Assembly (NCBI GenBank): GCA_020633205.1
Contig: JACKEB010000011.1
Coordinates: 744,001-808,000, forward strand
Length of the DNA stretch: 64,000 nucleotides
Direction: 5' to 3'
Source: Polyangiaceae bacterium
GTDB lineage: Bacteria > Myxococcota_A > Polyangia > Polyangiales > Polyangiaceae
Position numbers and translations under genes: made by a program. The stretch's first letter is position 1; each line of letters opens with the position of its first letter. Under the pieces are notes generated by a model, which saw only the letters and a list, made by a program, of their open reading frames with translations, had not been told where the DNA came from and ran no database searches. Shown here in pieces: positions 7,564 to 16,037 of this stretch.

Positions 7564-9759
7564 ATGAAACAGATTGTTGGATTGGCTGTATTGGGTGTAA
7601 TGGCTGTGGGAGGTTTCGCTGCTTGCGAGGGCGTTTCTCTTCAGGGCAGCTACGCTGAGGAGGACGAGCGTGGCGCGGGCGGCAGCTTCAGCGAGGGCGG
7701 GGTCGCAGTCGTTGCCTCTGGAGGCTCGCAGACTGTGGATGTGACCTCACCGAGCGACTACGAGGGGGAAGCACAGGAGGGCGACGGGCGAACCTCGTCC
7801 TTTGGAGACGATCGCGGCTCTCCAGCCTGGTCGAACTCGCAGACGTTCCTGCCGGACGACGAACCCCTGCCCCATGTCAGCGGAACGAAAGTTCCGGAGT
7901 CGATTCCAAAACCCAGTGGGGCCTACTATGTCACTAGACAGCCGACCTTTCGCTTTGACACCAACGGAACGCTGTGGAGCGGCTTGAACAGCGGACCCGA
8001 TCCGTCGGTCGCCGTCAGCCGCACACACGTTTGTATTACCGCGCGGATGCGGATTGCTTGCTACGAGAAGTCCGGAAAGCCGGTTGACCTAGGAGGTTCC
8101 ACGAACTCTGGGCAGAACTCGATCTACAGTTGGTTTGTCACCGACGGCCACATCAGCTTCACCCAGGCCTGGGATCCCGTGAAGGACGCGCGGATGGTGT
8201 TTTCTGAGAAGTATGGTCGCTTCATCATGTATGCGCAGACCAAAGAGTATCCGCCGCGGATGATGCTCGCCGTCTCGCGCAGCGAGGACCCGCGGGATGG
8301 GTGGAATCACATTATTTTCCGCGCGGCGAGTACGGCGGATGGTCAAGACTGGGACGGGCTAGGTATCAACGGCGATCACCTGCTGATTCTCAACCTTGAG
8401 GAGGAGTGGACGCATGAGAATTGCTCCGACAGCGACTGCCCCGATAAGTGCAAAGTTCGTCGCCTGAAGCAGACCGGGTCAGCCAAGGACAGTCAGAAGT
8501 GGTGCGTGGAGAGCAGGAATAGGCACTACCGAGTCGACTTGAGCCGACTAGTCTTTAGTCCAACCACCATTGCCAATCCGGTGGATCCGGTCGAAGCTTC
8601 CTCTCCACCCGATCCTTACTACGTGCAGAGTTGGACCGCTCAAAACTCAAGCGGCGGAAGCTACCAGTTCATGCCCTGCACGGACTACGACGACTCGGCT
8701 GACTCGTATTGGGTTGCGAAAGAGAATGGATCGCAGCTCAGAGTGCGACGTTGGACGCGAGGCGGCGGCCTATCGAGCTTCCTTGTCAACGTAGCGCCGG
8801 AAGGAAGTGGCAGTTTCCCCAACGACACGGTCACCACGCAGCGTGGTGGAAGCATCGGTTTCGACAACATGGCCAACCAGGTCATGGGGGCTGTCTGCCG
8901 AGGGGGGCGCATGGTCGTCACGCAGATGGTGAGAAAGCTCTGGTCGTCTTCGGATCGACTCCGCGTCGCACCCCGTCTGGCTGAAATCCAGCTTAGCCCC
9001 TGGGGCGTCGCGACCCCGACGAAGGACAAGATCCTCGGAAGAAACTCCCAGGGAGAGTCGTTGTATTACGACTACGGCTGGCCCGGCGTCTCGATCGGTT
9101 CCGACGGCGATATCGTGCTCGGAACAGTCCGCACAGCGTCAACCGAATTCCCCGACTTGCGGGCCAACGTTTGGTTGTCAGGTCAGACGGATGTGGGAAC
9201 GGATACGACACTGCTCGACAGCCACACGCAGCGCGCCACGCTGGTGAACGTTGGCTATCAGGATGGCTTGCCGCGGCCAGCTCAGTACCACATGGCGGGA
9301 GCAGCTGCCGATCCGTCGACGACCGCCGTCTATCTCACGCAGATCACCAGCGACGCCCTGATCTCGACTACTGGGTGGAAGCTTGAGGTATCGAAGATGG
9401 GCGGGCAAACGCTCCCAGACCTAGTTACCACGAGCATCACTATCAACCCTTCGGGGAAGTACGTGTTTACCGTGAGGAATCAAGGTGACGCGGAAGCCCC
9501 AGCCCTCTATCACCTAGTTCGAATGTCGTCGGACCCGCTAGTTACAAGTAGCGACGCCGTGGTCGGGGCCATCATCACTCCAGCCCTCCTGCCGGGGGAG
9601 GAGGCGCAGATCGAGGCGACGTTCTCGCTTTCCGCGTCACCCGGTACGTATTGGATCGGTCCCACGCTCAGCCAGGTGGTTGCCGAGCACTCTCACACCA
9701 ACAACTCCAACCCCTTTCTCGGCGGCGATCGTGGGAACTTGAAGGTCACCGTGCAGTAG
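7564..9759 (+). CDS. Large lipoprotein with C-terminal CARDB adhesion-type domain
   Basis: A 731-residue surface or periplasmic lipoprotein. ATG 7564 follows an AAGGAG sequence, and the N-terminus MKQIVGLAVLGVMAVGGFAAC carries a lipobox (FAAC, Cys21). A Ser/Gly-rich linker follows. The central 450 residues hold repeated Trp/Tyr/Asp-rich strands (SVAVSRTHVCITA, YGRFIMYAQTKEYPPRMMLAVS, WDGLGINGDHLLIL), compatible with a beta-propeller, but no named family was recognised. The last 110 residues (LPDLVTTSITI onward, with FTVRNQGDAEAP and LLPGEEAQIEATF) match the CARDB domain, an immunoglobulin-like fold found in bacterial cell-surface proteins. A hairpin (GTTTGG/CCAAAC) lies just before the ribosome site. 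It converges on the CocE-type hydrolase gene. Confidence 0.75.
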   Translation: MKQIVGLAVLGVMAVGGFAACEGVSLQGSYAEEDERGAGGSFSEGGVAVVASGGSQTVDVTSPSDYEGEAQEGDGRTSSFGDDRGSPAWSNSQTFLPDDEPLPHVSGTKVPESIPKPSGAYYVTRQPTFRFDTNGTLWSGLNSGPDPSVAVSRTHVCITARMRIACYEKSGKPVDLGGSTNSGQNSIYSWFVTDGHISFTQAWDPVKDARMVFSEKYGRFIMYAQTKEYPPRMMLAVSRSEDPRDGWNHIIFRAASTADGQDWDGLGINGDHLLILNLEEEWTHENCSDSDCPDKCKVRRLKQTGSAKDSQKWCVESRNRHYRVDLSRLVFSPTTIANPVDPVEASSPPDPYYVQSWTAQNSSGGSYQFMPCTDYDDSADSYWVAKENGSQLRVRRWTRGGGLSSFLVNVAPEGSGSFPNDTVTTQRGGSIGFDNMANQVMGAVCRGGRMVVTQMVRKLWSSSDRLRVAPRLAEIQLSPWGVATPTKDKILGRNSQGESLYYDYGWPGVSIGSDGDIVLGTVRTASTEFPDLRANVWLSGQTDVGTDTTLLDSHTQRATLVNVGYQDGLPRPAQYHMAGAAADPSTTAVYLTQITSDALISTTGWKLEVSKMGGQTLPDLVTTSITINPSGKYVFTVRNQGDAEAPALYHLVRMSSDPLVTSSDAVVGAIITPALLPGEEAQIEATFSLSASPGTYWIGPTLSQVVAEHSHTNNSNPFLGGDRGNLKVTVQ

Positions 9760-9796
9760 CGGTCCTGGGTCCCCTCTATTCTTGTCCCTCTTCCGG

Positions 9797-9825
9797 AAGC
9801 GGCGATCCTGGGTGGGTCGCCGCTT
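9797..9825. terminator. Hairpin between convergent genes, likely bidirectional terminator
   Basis: A perfect 9-bp inverted repeat (AAGCGGCGA at 9797-9805, TCGCCGCTT at 9817-9825) with an 11-nt loop lies between the stop of the CARDB lipoprotein (9759) and the stop of the CocE-type hydrolase (9839). There is no long T-tract, so termination strength is uncertain. Confidence 0.5.
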
Positions 9826-9838
9826 GCGGGCTGCCACC

Positions 9839-12124
9839 TCACGGCTTGAACGCCGTGTTGTCGATGCTCATGTACTCGCGGCACGGCTGTGCGCGCAGGG
9901 TGCACTCGGCGGTCTGCGCGGGCGCGGTCACTTGAGGCAGGTGGCTGAAGACGACGCTCGACGGGTGCATCATCGAGTGAGCCACCGAGTGCACCGTGCC
10001 GTCGGGTAGCTCCTTCACCACGAAGGTCCAGCGCGCGTGGTTTCCGCCGGGGGTGTTGATCAGGATGCGGATCTTCGAGCCTTTGCGGAACACGTGGCCA
10101 AACGGCAGGATTTCGACGCGCGCGAGCTCCCACTGGCCAGCGGGCAGCGGCGCCGCGTCGGCCTCCAGGTGCGTCTGGATCGGGCGTAGCTCCGTGGCGT
10201 CGCTGGCTAGCTTGCGCTGGCTGGCGCGCAGCTGACCGCTCTGCACATAGACCTCGTTTCCGCTGGGCAACACCTCGGTGACGTTGACTTGGATGTCGGC
10301 GTCGTCCGCGGTGGAGCGGACGTAGAGGTCTGCGCTCGCGTGACCCACGAACACCAAGTCTTGGTCTAGCGCTGGCGTCTCGAAGGCGATGGCGTCCCCT
10401 GCAGGGGGCGTCGTCCAGTTCCAGTCGGGATCGATGACCCCAGGGTTATTGCCACCCATGTTGCGGACGTGGCTGAGGTCCTTGTCGAAGTTGAACGAGG
10501 AGCCCGAGTCGTCACCCGTCGTGGGCGGCGCTTCTCCCAAGCTGCCGTCTGGCTCCAGGTAGAAGCGCATGGCTTCGGTGCCGGGGATTGGCCACGAGGC
10601 GAAGCGCTCCTCGAAGGCTCCTTCGGGTGCATAGGCCGTTCCGCCTTCCTTCTCGCCCACCTCGAAGATCACCCGTAGGTCGTCTTCGGCCTCGTAAGCT
10701 GCCTTGGCCTCTTCCCAGGTTGCGTAGTCAGCGAAGCGATCGGGACCCAGCTCCACCGGCGCACCGAAGATCTGCTCGAACAGCACGGGGCCAGCTGCGC
10801 GCAATGTCGGGTCTACGCTCGGGATGGTCTGTGCCACGTAGATGTCCAAGAAGGTTTTCCACTCGGATAAAATCTGCGGGGCGAAGCCGTCCATGTGGGC
10901 GCCGTTGTAGACGGTGAACTTGTGCACCGGCGCGTTGGTGAACTTGTCGAACAGCGCGGGGAAATGGCCGCCGGTTTGTTCGTCTTGCCAGGCGCCTGCC
11001 ACGAAGACGGGTACGTCGATGTTCTTCGCGAACAAGCTGGGGTTCAGCGGATCGGTGATTTTCGGGTCGTAGAATGGCGTATCCAGCGCCTTCGCTACGG
11101 CATCTACCGCCTGGCCGTGCAGCAGCTGATTCTCCTCGCAGATTTCGTCGCCGCCATCGACGCGCGCCTGCTCCCAGCCTTGGCCATAAGGCTCCGCGCC
11201 ATCGAGCACCGCTTCGGCCCAGGAAAGCGCGAAGCCGTCGTTGTAGATCCCACCGGGGGCAAGCGTGGACGACGCCGTGTCGGCGATCACCGAGAGCGGT
11301 GTGATGGCCGCCAGATGCGGTGGGGTGGTCTGCGCGACGAACAGCTGAGAGATGCCAGGGTACGACAGCCCCGTCATGCCGACCTTGCCATGCAGCACCC
11401 ACGGCTGTGCGGCGACCGCCTCGATCACGTCGTAGCCGTCGAGCACCTGCATCGTCTCGAAGAAGTCGTACGCGCCACCCGAACATCCAGTGCCGCGCAC
11501 GTTCACGCCCACCGTCGCGTAGCCCATGAATGAGCCGATCATCGCGCTCGGATCCTTAGGCGCGTCGCAGATGGTCGGAAACTGAGTGCACAGCGACGTC
11601 GGAATACCACCGAGGTCTAGCGGGCCACCGGGCTCTGACGGGTTGTAGCCCGAGTAGTTCACAATCGTCGGATACGGCCCATCCTCGATGGGGCCGGGCA
11701 GCGTGATGTACACGCTGAGCTTCGTGCCGTCCCGCGTCTCGATGTAGTTGCTGCCTGCGACGAGCACCTGGGACGAGTAGAAATCTTGATCCGGCTTGTG
11801 ACTGTCACGGTCCCACACCTCGAGGGAACGGCTCTGCTCCCCGGTGGCTTGATCGACCACGCGGTAGCCATTTCCGGGAGGTAACTCACGGAACATCAAG
11901 CTGCCCAACTCGTCGGCGTTGCCGCGCGCGACCTCGCTACCGTCCTTGTCATTGACCACGAGCTCCGTGCCCGGTGTCGCGTGGCTGACGATCAGTTGCT
12001 CCACGGTCTCGCGAACCTTGAAGCTTGCCTCCAGCTCTGCGGAGGACTCGACGTATTCATCGGTGCAGCCGCTCAGGGAGGCGAGGGAGGCAACCAAAAC
12101 CAAAGCAATCAGGGGGCGTCTCAC
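9839..12124 (-). CDS. CocE/NonD-type serine hydrolase, lipoprotein
   Basis: A 761-residue lipid-anchored hydrolase of the X-Pro dipeptidyl-peptidase (S15)/CocE family, which cleaves esters or X-Pro amide bonds. The GTG start gives a signal peptide ending in lipobox LSGC (Cys20). Residues about 30-105 form an extra beta-sandwich domain (ELVVNDKDGSEVARGNADE), then the alpha/beta-hydrolase domain begins at the typical ETRDGTKLSVYITLPG. The nucleophile is in GLSYPG (Ser254), preceded by VGVNVRGTGCSGG; the histidine is probably in YNGAHMDGF. The C-terminal third is a galactose-binding-like jelly roll (DADIQVNVTEVLPSGNEVYVQSG, SKIRILINTPGGNHA), as in family members. Substrate unknown. Single gene unit, followed by a shared hairpin. 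Confidence 0.88.
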   Translation of the reverse strand: MRRPLIALVLVASLASLSGCTDEYVESSAELEASFKVRETVEQLIVSHATPGTELVVNDKDGSEVARGNADELGSLMFRELPPGNGYRVVDQATGEQSRSLEVWDRDSHKPDQDFYSSQVLVAGSNYIETRDGTKLSVYITLPGPIEDGPYPTIVNYSGYNPSEPGGPLDLGGIPTSLCTQFPTICDAPKDPSAMIGSFMGYATVGVNVRGTGCSGGAYDFFETMQVLDGYDVIEAVAAQPWVLHGKVGMTGLSYPGISQLFVAQTTPPHLAAITPLSVIADTASSTLAPGGIYNDGFALSWAEAVLDGAEPYGQGWEQARVDGGDEICEENQLLHGQAVDAVAKALDTPFYDPKITDPLNPSLFAKNIDVPVFVAGAWQDEQTGGHFPALFDKFTNAPVHKFTVYNGAHMDGFAPQILSEWKTFLDIYVAQTIPSVDPTLRAAGPVLFEQIFGAPVELGPDRFADYATWEEAKAAYEAEDDLRVIFEVGEKEGGTAYAPEGAFEERFASWPIPGTEAMRFYLEPDGSLGEAPPTTGDDSGSSFNFDKDLSHVRNMGGNNPGVIDPDWNWTTPPAGDAIAFETPALDQDLVFVGHASADLYVRSTADDADIQVNVTEVLPSGNEVYVQSGQLRASQRKLASDATELRPIQTHLEADAAPLPAGQWELARVEILPFGHVFRKGSKIRILINTPGGNHARWTFVVKELPDGTVHSVAHSMMHPSSVVFSHLPQVTAPAQTAECTLRAQPCREYMSIDNTAFKP

Positions 12125-12351
12125 GTGCGCATCCTAAGTCGCTTGCGCCGTCCCGTTCAAACGGTTGGTAGGTTTTTGGGGGTGAGGAGCGCAATTGCCG
12201 CTCTGCGTAAAAAACAGCGCGATCGGCGCTTTCCGAGCAACCGGGCCTGGCGTTTGGCCGATGGGGCCCAACTCGAGCGCAGAAGGCGCCGAAGGGACAG
12301 CGTCTTCAACCGCGGTACCCTCTCCCCCAACCCCACGAGAACCCGCAGATC

Positions 12352-12915
12352 ATGACGAGCCTCGGAGCCACTCTCAGCGTCCCCTGCGGTCGCTGCACTC
12401 AGCCTATCCGCTTCGGCCAAGTCACCTGCCGTTGTGGCGAAGTGGTGAGCATCGATTCAAAGCGAGCGCTGGAGGAGCGCCTGAAAGCATCGAGCTCCGA
12501 ATACCGTGAGTTCGACTTCAAGTTGGCGCGCGCTCGATTGATGCTGGTTGTCTGCGCTATCGGGCAACTGGGCTTTGGTGCGCTGCTCTGGCTGTTTGCA
12601 GCCAATGGCGAGTCCGCGTTCGTACACATCGACGGCTTGACGGTGTCCCTCGCCATCGACGCCCTCGCGGCGCTCGGCTTCGTTGGTGCCTGCTATGTTT
12701 CCCTGAGGCAACCGATGCGAGGGATTGCGGTGGGGGCGCTGGTATGGGGCGCGAGTCAACTTTCCGCCTGGCGGATGGAGACGGCGTACTTCGTCGAAGG
12801 CTGGTACATCGCTGGCGGGATCCTACTGGTGCTGCTGCGTGGCTTCTTCGCGGCGCGAGACGCCGAGCGCTTGCGTCGGCGACTGCTCGCCGATGGCCCA
12901 GCTGCGACTCCCTGA
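12352..12915 (+). CDS. Zinc-ribbon membrane protein
   Basis: A 187-residue inner-membrane protein of unknown role. Residues 12-29 form a short zinc-ribbon (CGRC then CRCG), followed by a charged helical stretch and about four hydrophobic segments (LMLVVCAIGQLGFGALLWLF, LAIDALAALGFVGACYVSL, the short GIAVGALVWGASQL, and IAGGILLVLLRGFFA). It ends with an Arg-rich cytoplasmic tail. The layout (N-terminal Zn-binding motif plus small membrane bundle) is common in uncharacterised myxobacterial proteins. It converges on the HEWGT lipoprotein gene. Confidence 0.7.
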   Translation: MTSLGATLSVPCGRCTQPIRFGQVTCRCGEVVSIDSKRALEERLKASSSEYREFDFKLARARLMLVVCAIGQLGFGALLWLFAANGESAFVHIDGLTVSLAIDALAALGFVGACYVSLRQPMRGIAVGALVWGASQLSAWRMETAYFVEGWYIAGGILLVLLRGFFAARDAERLRRRLLADGPAATP

Positions 12916-12917
12916 CC

Positions 12918-12945
12918 GCTGCGGCTGCCTGACGAGTACCGCAGC
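12918..12945. terminator. Possible hairpin between convergent genes
   Basis: GCTGCGG (12918-12924) pairs with CCGCAGC (12939-12945) in the 36-bp gap between the zinc-ribbon membrane gene and the convergent lipoprotein gene. Only seven base pairs and no T-tract, so this is weak. Confidence 0.25.
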
Positions 12946-12951
12946 CTGAAG

Positions 12952-14295
12952 CTACTGCGCGCCGGTCTGCACGTTGAGCTGCAGGATCTGATCGCTCACC
13001 CAGCTCTGAAAGCCGGGGTCGCTGTCCAGCTGCAACGCCCGCTGGAGCTGAGGCTCTGCGAAGCGCCCGAGGGCGCCGGTGTCCAAGGTGCCGCCGCCGG
13101 TGAACGCCTGGTGCAGCTTGCCCATGAGCTCCGTTTCGCGATCCCCGGTGAGCAACTCCACTCGACCCACCAAGGTGCGCACGAGCCGATCCGGTGCGGG
13201 CGCGATTTGGATCGGCAGCAAGGCGTCGGTCCATTCACGCGGGAGCACATACAGCAGACGCCGTCCTGGAGTGAGGAAGTAGCTCTTGGCCCAGGTGTCG
13301 ACCATCGCCTGGGCTTCGTCCTCGTAGAGCCCGCTGTCGACCAGCGCGCGCTTCACCAGGTCTTTTGCGTTGAGCACGTAAGCGTCGAGGTCGCGCTCCT
13401 TCGGGCCACCCTGGGCAACCACGCTGCCCCCAGGATCGATACTGCCGAGGGCCGCTACCAGGCCGCCTCCGTCGTGCAAGTTCAGGTAGAACGCAGCGGG
13501 AATGCGCTGTGCAGAGTTGTTCTTCACGGAAACACTGTCAAAGTCGACTTCGTAGCTGAGCGGGACGCTGAAGTCGCCGAGGCCGCGATAGAAGATGAAC
13601 TGCTCGATGGCACCTGCCGCGCGCACTGGCACGCTGGCTACGTTGCGCGACGGAGCCCAGATGTCGTCTTCGGCGACAGGGATGGGCGCTTCGGTGTCTC
13701 CAGGCGCGAGCTGCACCTGCCAGCGCATGTTTCCGCCGGAAAACGCAGTTGCCTCGCCAACCGCTGGCCAGAATGAGGTCGCGTCGGGATACCACTGGGA
13801 GATGATGCCGTCCTTGAAGGTGACATCCACGTCTACCTTCAGCGCTTGGTCAGAGTAGAAGTAGAGCACCGGCGTTTCCATCTTCTGCGTGACGGGTCCT
13901 GGCAGCGACTCCATCGCCTTGCCAAAGTCGAGCCCCGGTGAGCGACCGATGACGAAGCTCGGCAGCGCCTCGTCCTCGTGGTGCATGCCAGGCAGCTCTC
14001 CGCCTTGCTTCAGCGACCCCTGCGCGGAGATCATGGAAGTGAAGGTGCCCCACTCGTGCACCACGAACGCTTGCGCGCCCGAGGCGCCGCCGGAGCTGGA
14101 TGCTCCCGCCGTCGCAGTGCCGCCCGTAGCGCCGCTGCCGCCTCCTGCGCCCTGGGAGGTGGTGCCGCTCGTCGTCGAGCCGCAGCCGTTGCCAAGCCCC
14201 AGAGTCCCAAGCAGCAGCGCCGCCTGGGCGCCACGCCTCAGCCGCCCAGAAGCATTGCCGCGCGAAAACGCGCCTCGTGCACCCCACCCGATCAT
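12952..14295 (-). CDS. HEWGT-family lipoprotein with Gly/Ser/Thr/Ala linker
   Basis: A 447-residue secreted lipoprotein. After a twin-Arg-containing N-terminus the hydrophobic core ends in GLGNGC (lipobox), then a 40-residue linker made of Gly, Ala, Ser and Thr. The mature domain opens with VVHEWGTFTSM, a motif seen at the start of a family of uncharacterised secreted proteins of myxobacteria and planctomycetes, and continues with beta-rich sequence (METPVLYFYSDQAL, MRWQVQLAPGD, FIFYRGLGDFSVPL, RRLLYVLPREW). Function unknown. ATG 14295 is used; a GTG at 14304 arises from a 17-bp tandem duplication covering the start. It is divergent from the LysR gene, so it is a candidate target of that regulator. 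Confidence 0.7.
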   Translation of the reverse strand: MIGWGARGAFSRGNASGRLRRGAQAALLLGTLGLGNGCGSTTSGTTSQGAGGGSGATGGTATAGASSSGGASGAQAFVVHEWGTFTSMISAQGSLKQGGELPGMHHEDEALPSFVIGRSPGLDFGKAMESLPGPVTQKMETPVLYFYSDQALKVDVDVTFKDGIISQWYPDATSFWPAVGEATAFSGGNMRWQVQLAPGDTEAPIPVAEDDIWAPSRNVASVPVRAAGAIEQFIFYRGLGDFSVPLSYEVDFDSVSVKNNSAQRIPAAFYLNLHDGGGLVAALGSIDPGGSVVAQGGPKERDLDAYVLNAKDLVKRALVDSGLYEDEAQAMVDTWAKSYFLTPGRRLLYVLPREWTDALLPIQIAPAPDRLVRTLVGRVELLTGDRETELMGKLHQAFTGGGTLDTGALGRFAEPQLQRALQLDSDPGFQSWVSDQILQLNVQTGAQ

Positions 14296-14315
14296 GAGCC
14301 CCACCCGATCATGAG
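14282..14315. repeat. 17-bp tandem duplication over the start codon of the HEWGT lipoprotein gene
   Basis: The unit ccccacccgatcatgag occurs at 14282-14298 and again at 14299-14315. Each copy holds an ATG on the minus strand, but because 17 is not a multiple of three the outer ATG is out of frame with the gene. This suggests a recent slippage event that left a decoy start codon upstream of the true one. Confidence 0.85.
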
Positions 14316-14353
14316 TTGAGTCTAGCTTCGGGGAGGTATTCGGGATAATGATA

Positions 14354-14370
14354 TGTTTGCATCATAAACA
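14354..14370. promoter_or_regulatory. Candidate LysR operator in the divergent promoter region
   Basis: An inverted repeat TGTTT-N7-AAACA, containing the T-N11-A pattern of LysR boxes, lies in an unusually AT-rich stretch (14345-14373) between the divergent HEWGT lipoprotein and LysR genes. The position fits autoregulation and control of the neighbour; binding is inferred. Confidence 0.5.
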
Positions 14371-14409
14371 ATGCGTTCGGCGTATGAATGAACCCCGGAG
14401 TTGACCCCG

Positions 14410-15285
14410 GTGCATCTCGAAAAGCTCCGTATTTTCTTGCAGATAGTCGACGCCGGTTCGGTCAGCGCCGCGGCCAAGCTGGTGCACCTGTCTCAGCCGG
14501 CGGTGAGCCGCAACCTGCAGCAGCTGGAAGAGGACTTGGGCGTCAATCTATTCGAGCGTGAGGGGCGGGGACTCCGACTGACCGCAGCCGGGCGTGCATT
14601 GGTTCCGGAGGCGCGGGCTTTGCTGACGAGCTTCGAAACCATGCGGAAATCCCTGCGGGGGACCGCCGAACGCAGCTACCACGATCTGCGCCTGGGCACG
14701 GTCGACAGCGTGGTGAGTTTTCTGTTTGGGCATTTGGTCGCGCCCTTGCGGGATGCATTCCCGGAGCTCGGCTTGAAGTTGACCACCGGGCGTACCGCCC
14801 AGCTGCTCGAACGCGTCGCGAGCGACGACTTGGATCTCGCGCTGGTTGCCTACTCTGGGGAGCCGCCCGCGGAGCGTGTGACTCGCATCGCGCGGTACGA
14901 TTTGCAGTACTACGGGCTGAAAGCGCGCTTCCCGGAGCTAGGGCAGGCGACGACGGACGCCGAGATCGCCGCGCAATTTCCACTTGTGGAAATCGAAGCG
15001 CTACCCGGGCAGCCGACGATGATCCCCGCGGGCGCCAAGTCATTCGCTCGCGCGGGGAGCCTCGCTTCGGTGAAGGCGCTGGTGCTCGGTGGCTTTGGGG
15101 TCGGCTCGCTGCTGGACTTCATGTTGAATGCAGGCGAGCGCCAGCAGCTGGTACGGGCAGGCGTCCCCCACGACCCAAGCTGCGCCATCTATCTTGCGGC
15201 AGGGCCTGGCTGGCGTGGTGCGCGCGCGCTGGAGATCGAACAGTGCCTGGTGGAGCACCTGCGTCCGCACTTGTGCGTGGACTAG
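14410..15285 (+). CDS. LysR-family transcriptional regulator
   Basis: A 291-residue LysR-type regulator. Residues 1-60 are the winged helix-turn-helix (LRIFLQIVDAGSVSAAA, LSQPAVSRNLQQLEEDLG, FEREGRGLRLT), followed by the linker helix and a two-lobed effector-binding domain (LRLGTVDSVVSF, DDLDLALVAYSGEPP, FGVGSLLDFM). The effector is unknown. GTG 14410 is chosen because GGAG ends nine bases before it; the TTG at 14401 lies directly against that ribosome site. Divergent from the HEWGT lipoprotein gene with a candidate operator between them. Its 3' end overlaps the convergent zinc-ribbon gene by 4 bp. Confidence 0.9.
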   Translation: MHLEKLRIFLQIVDAGSVSAAAKLVHLSQPAVSRNLQQLEEDLGVNLFEREGRGLRLTAAGRALVPEARALLTSFETMRKSLRGTAERSYHDLRLGTVDSVVSFLFGHLVAPLRDAFPELGLKLTTGRTAQLLERVASDDLDLALVAYSGEPPAERVTRIARYDLQYYGLKARFPELGQATTDAEIAAQFPLVEIEALPGQPTMIPAGAKSFARAGSLASVKALVLGGFGVGSLLDFMLNAGERQQLVRAGVPHDPSCAIYLAAGPGWRGARALEIEQCLVEHLRPHLCVD

Positions 15286-15935
15286 TTGTTGTTTCCAGCT
15301 GCTAGCAGCGAGAGCAAGATCGCGCCGCCGGTTAGGATGGCGCCCAGGTCCGAATCGCCAGAAGGCTTGCCTAACGCGGACTGGAAGGCCTCGAGCTCGT
15401 AGGCGGTGGTCGGCGTGTGGTTCCACACCCGGGGTTGACCTGTTTTGGCTGCTTCCTGTTTGTCGCGGGCGTAGGTGTGCACCGCTTCGATTTCGCCTGC
15501 ATCGAAGAAGGTGCCGTGCTGCGGACAGGCGTCCACCGTGAAGCGACCGCGTGCGACGGGAGACATCGCCATCTTCTCCTCGCACACCGGGCAGGCGCGA
15601 GGCACCTTGGCATCCTGACCGCGTGCCCGCGCGTTGCTGGTCGCGCGCTTGGCCATCTCGAAGACCTCAGTGCCGGATCCGTTGGCCACCTGATTGCAGT
15701 TCGCCAAATCGAGCCACACACCGCCGCAATGGCCGCAGCCCCAGATGAAGCCGGTTGAGGTACGCGCCCCGAATAGCCGATAGCCGCAACCCGGGCAGTG
15801 CTCCGGTGAGGAAGAGGTGCGCGTTTCCCCAGGGCGCTGCACGAAGTTGTTCTGCCCACAGTAGTCGCACTCCGTGACTTGGGTCACCTGGTCGAACTCC
15901 TGCGGCGCTCCGCAGTTCTCGCAACGCATCAACAT
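15282..15935 (-). CDS. TFIIB-type zinc-ribbon protein
   Basis: A 217-residue soluble protein with several zinc-binding knuckles. The first, CENCGAPQEF...CDYCG, is at the N-terminus; the second, CPGCGYRLFGARTSTGFIWGCGHCGGVWLD, matches the zf-TFIIB pattern (Cys-pairs before a Gly-Gly-x-Trp-Leu-Asp turn); a third, CPVCEEKM...VDACPQHGTFFDAGE, repeats the same design. A hydrophobic segment (LGAILTGGAILLSLLAAG) ends the protein and may anchor it in the membrane. Function of the family is unknown; a role in protein or nucleic-acid binding is only presumed. ATG 15935 follows a GGGGGAG sequence. Convergent with the LysR gene. Confidence 0.8.
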   Translation of the reverse strand: MLMRCENCGAPQEFDQVTQVTECDYCGQNNFVQRPGETRTSSSPEHCPGCGYRLFGARTSTGFIWGCGHCGGVWLDLANCNQVANGSGTEVFEMAKRATSNARARGQDAKVPRACPVCEEKMAMSPVARGRFTVDACPQHGTFFDAGEIEAVHTYARDKQEAAKTGQPRVWNHTPTTAYELEAFQSALGKPSGDSDLGAILTGGAILLSLLAAGNNN

Positions 15936-16037
15936 CGCTAACTCTCCCCCTGATCGGGCAGCCAACCCAGCCGTGGCCGCCGCGCTCGAGTGTACTGCGG
16001 CGCGCGGCGCTCGGAAGGGCTCGCGTTGCGGGCAATC

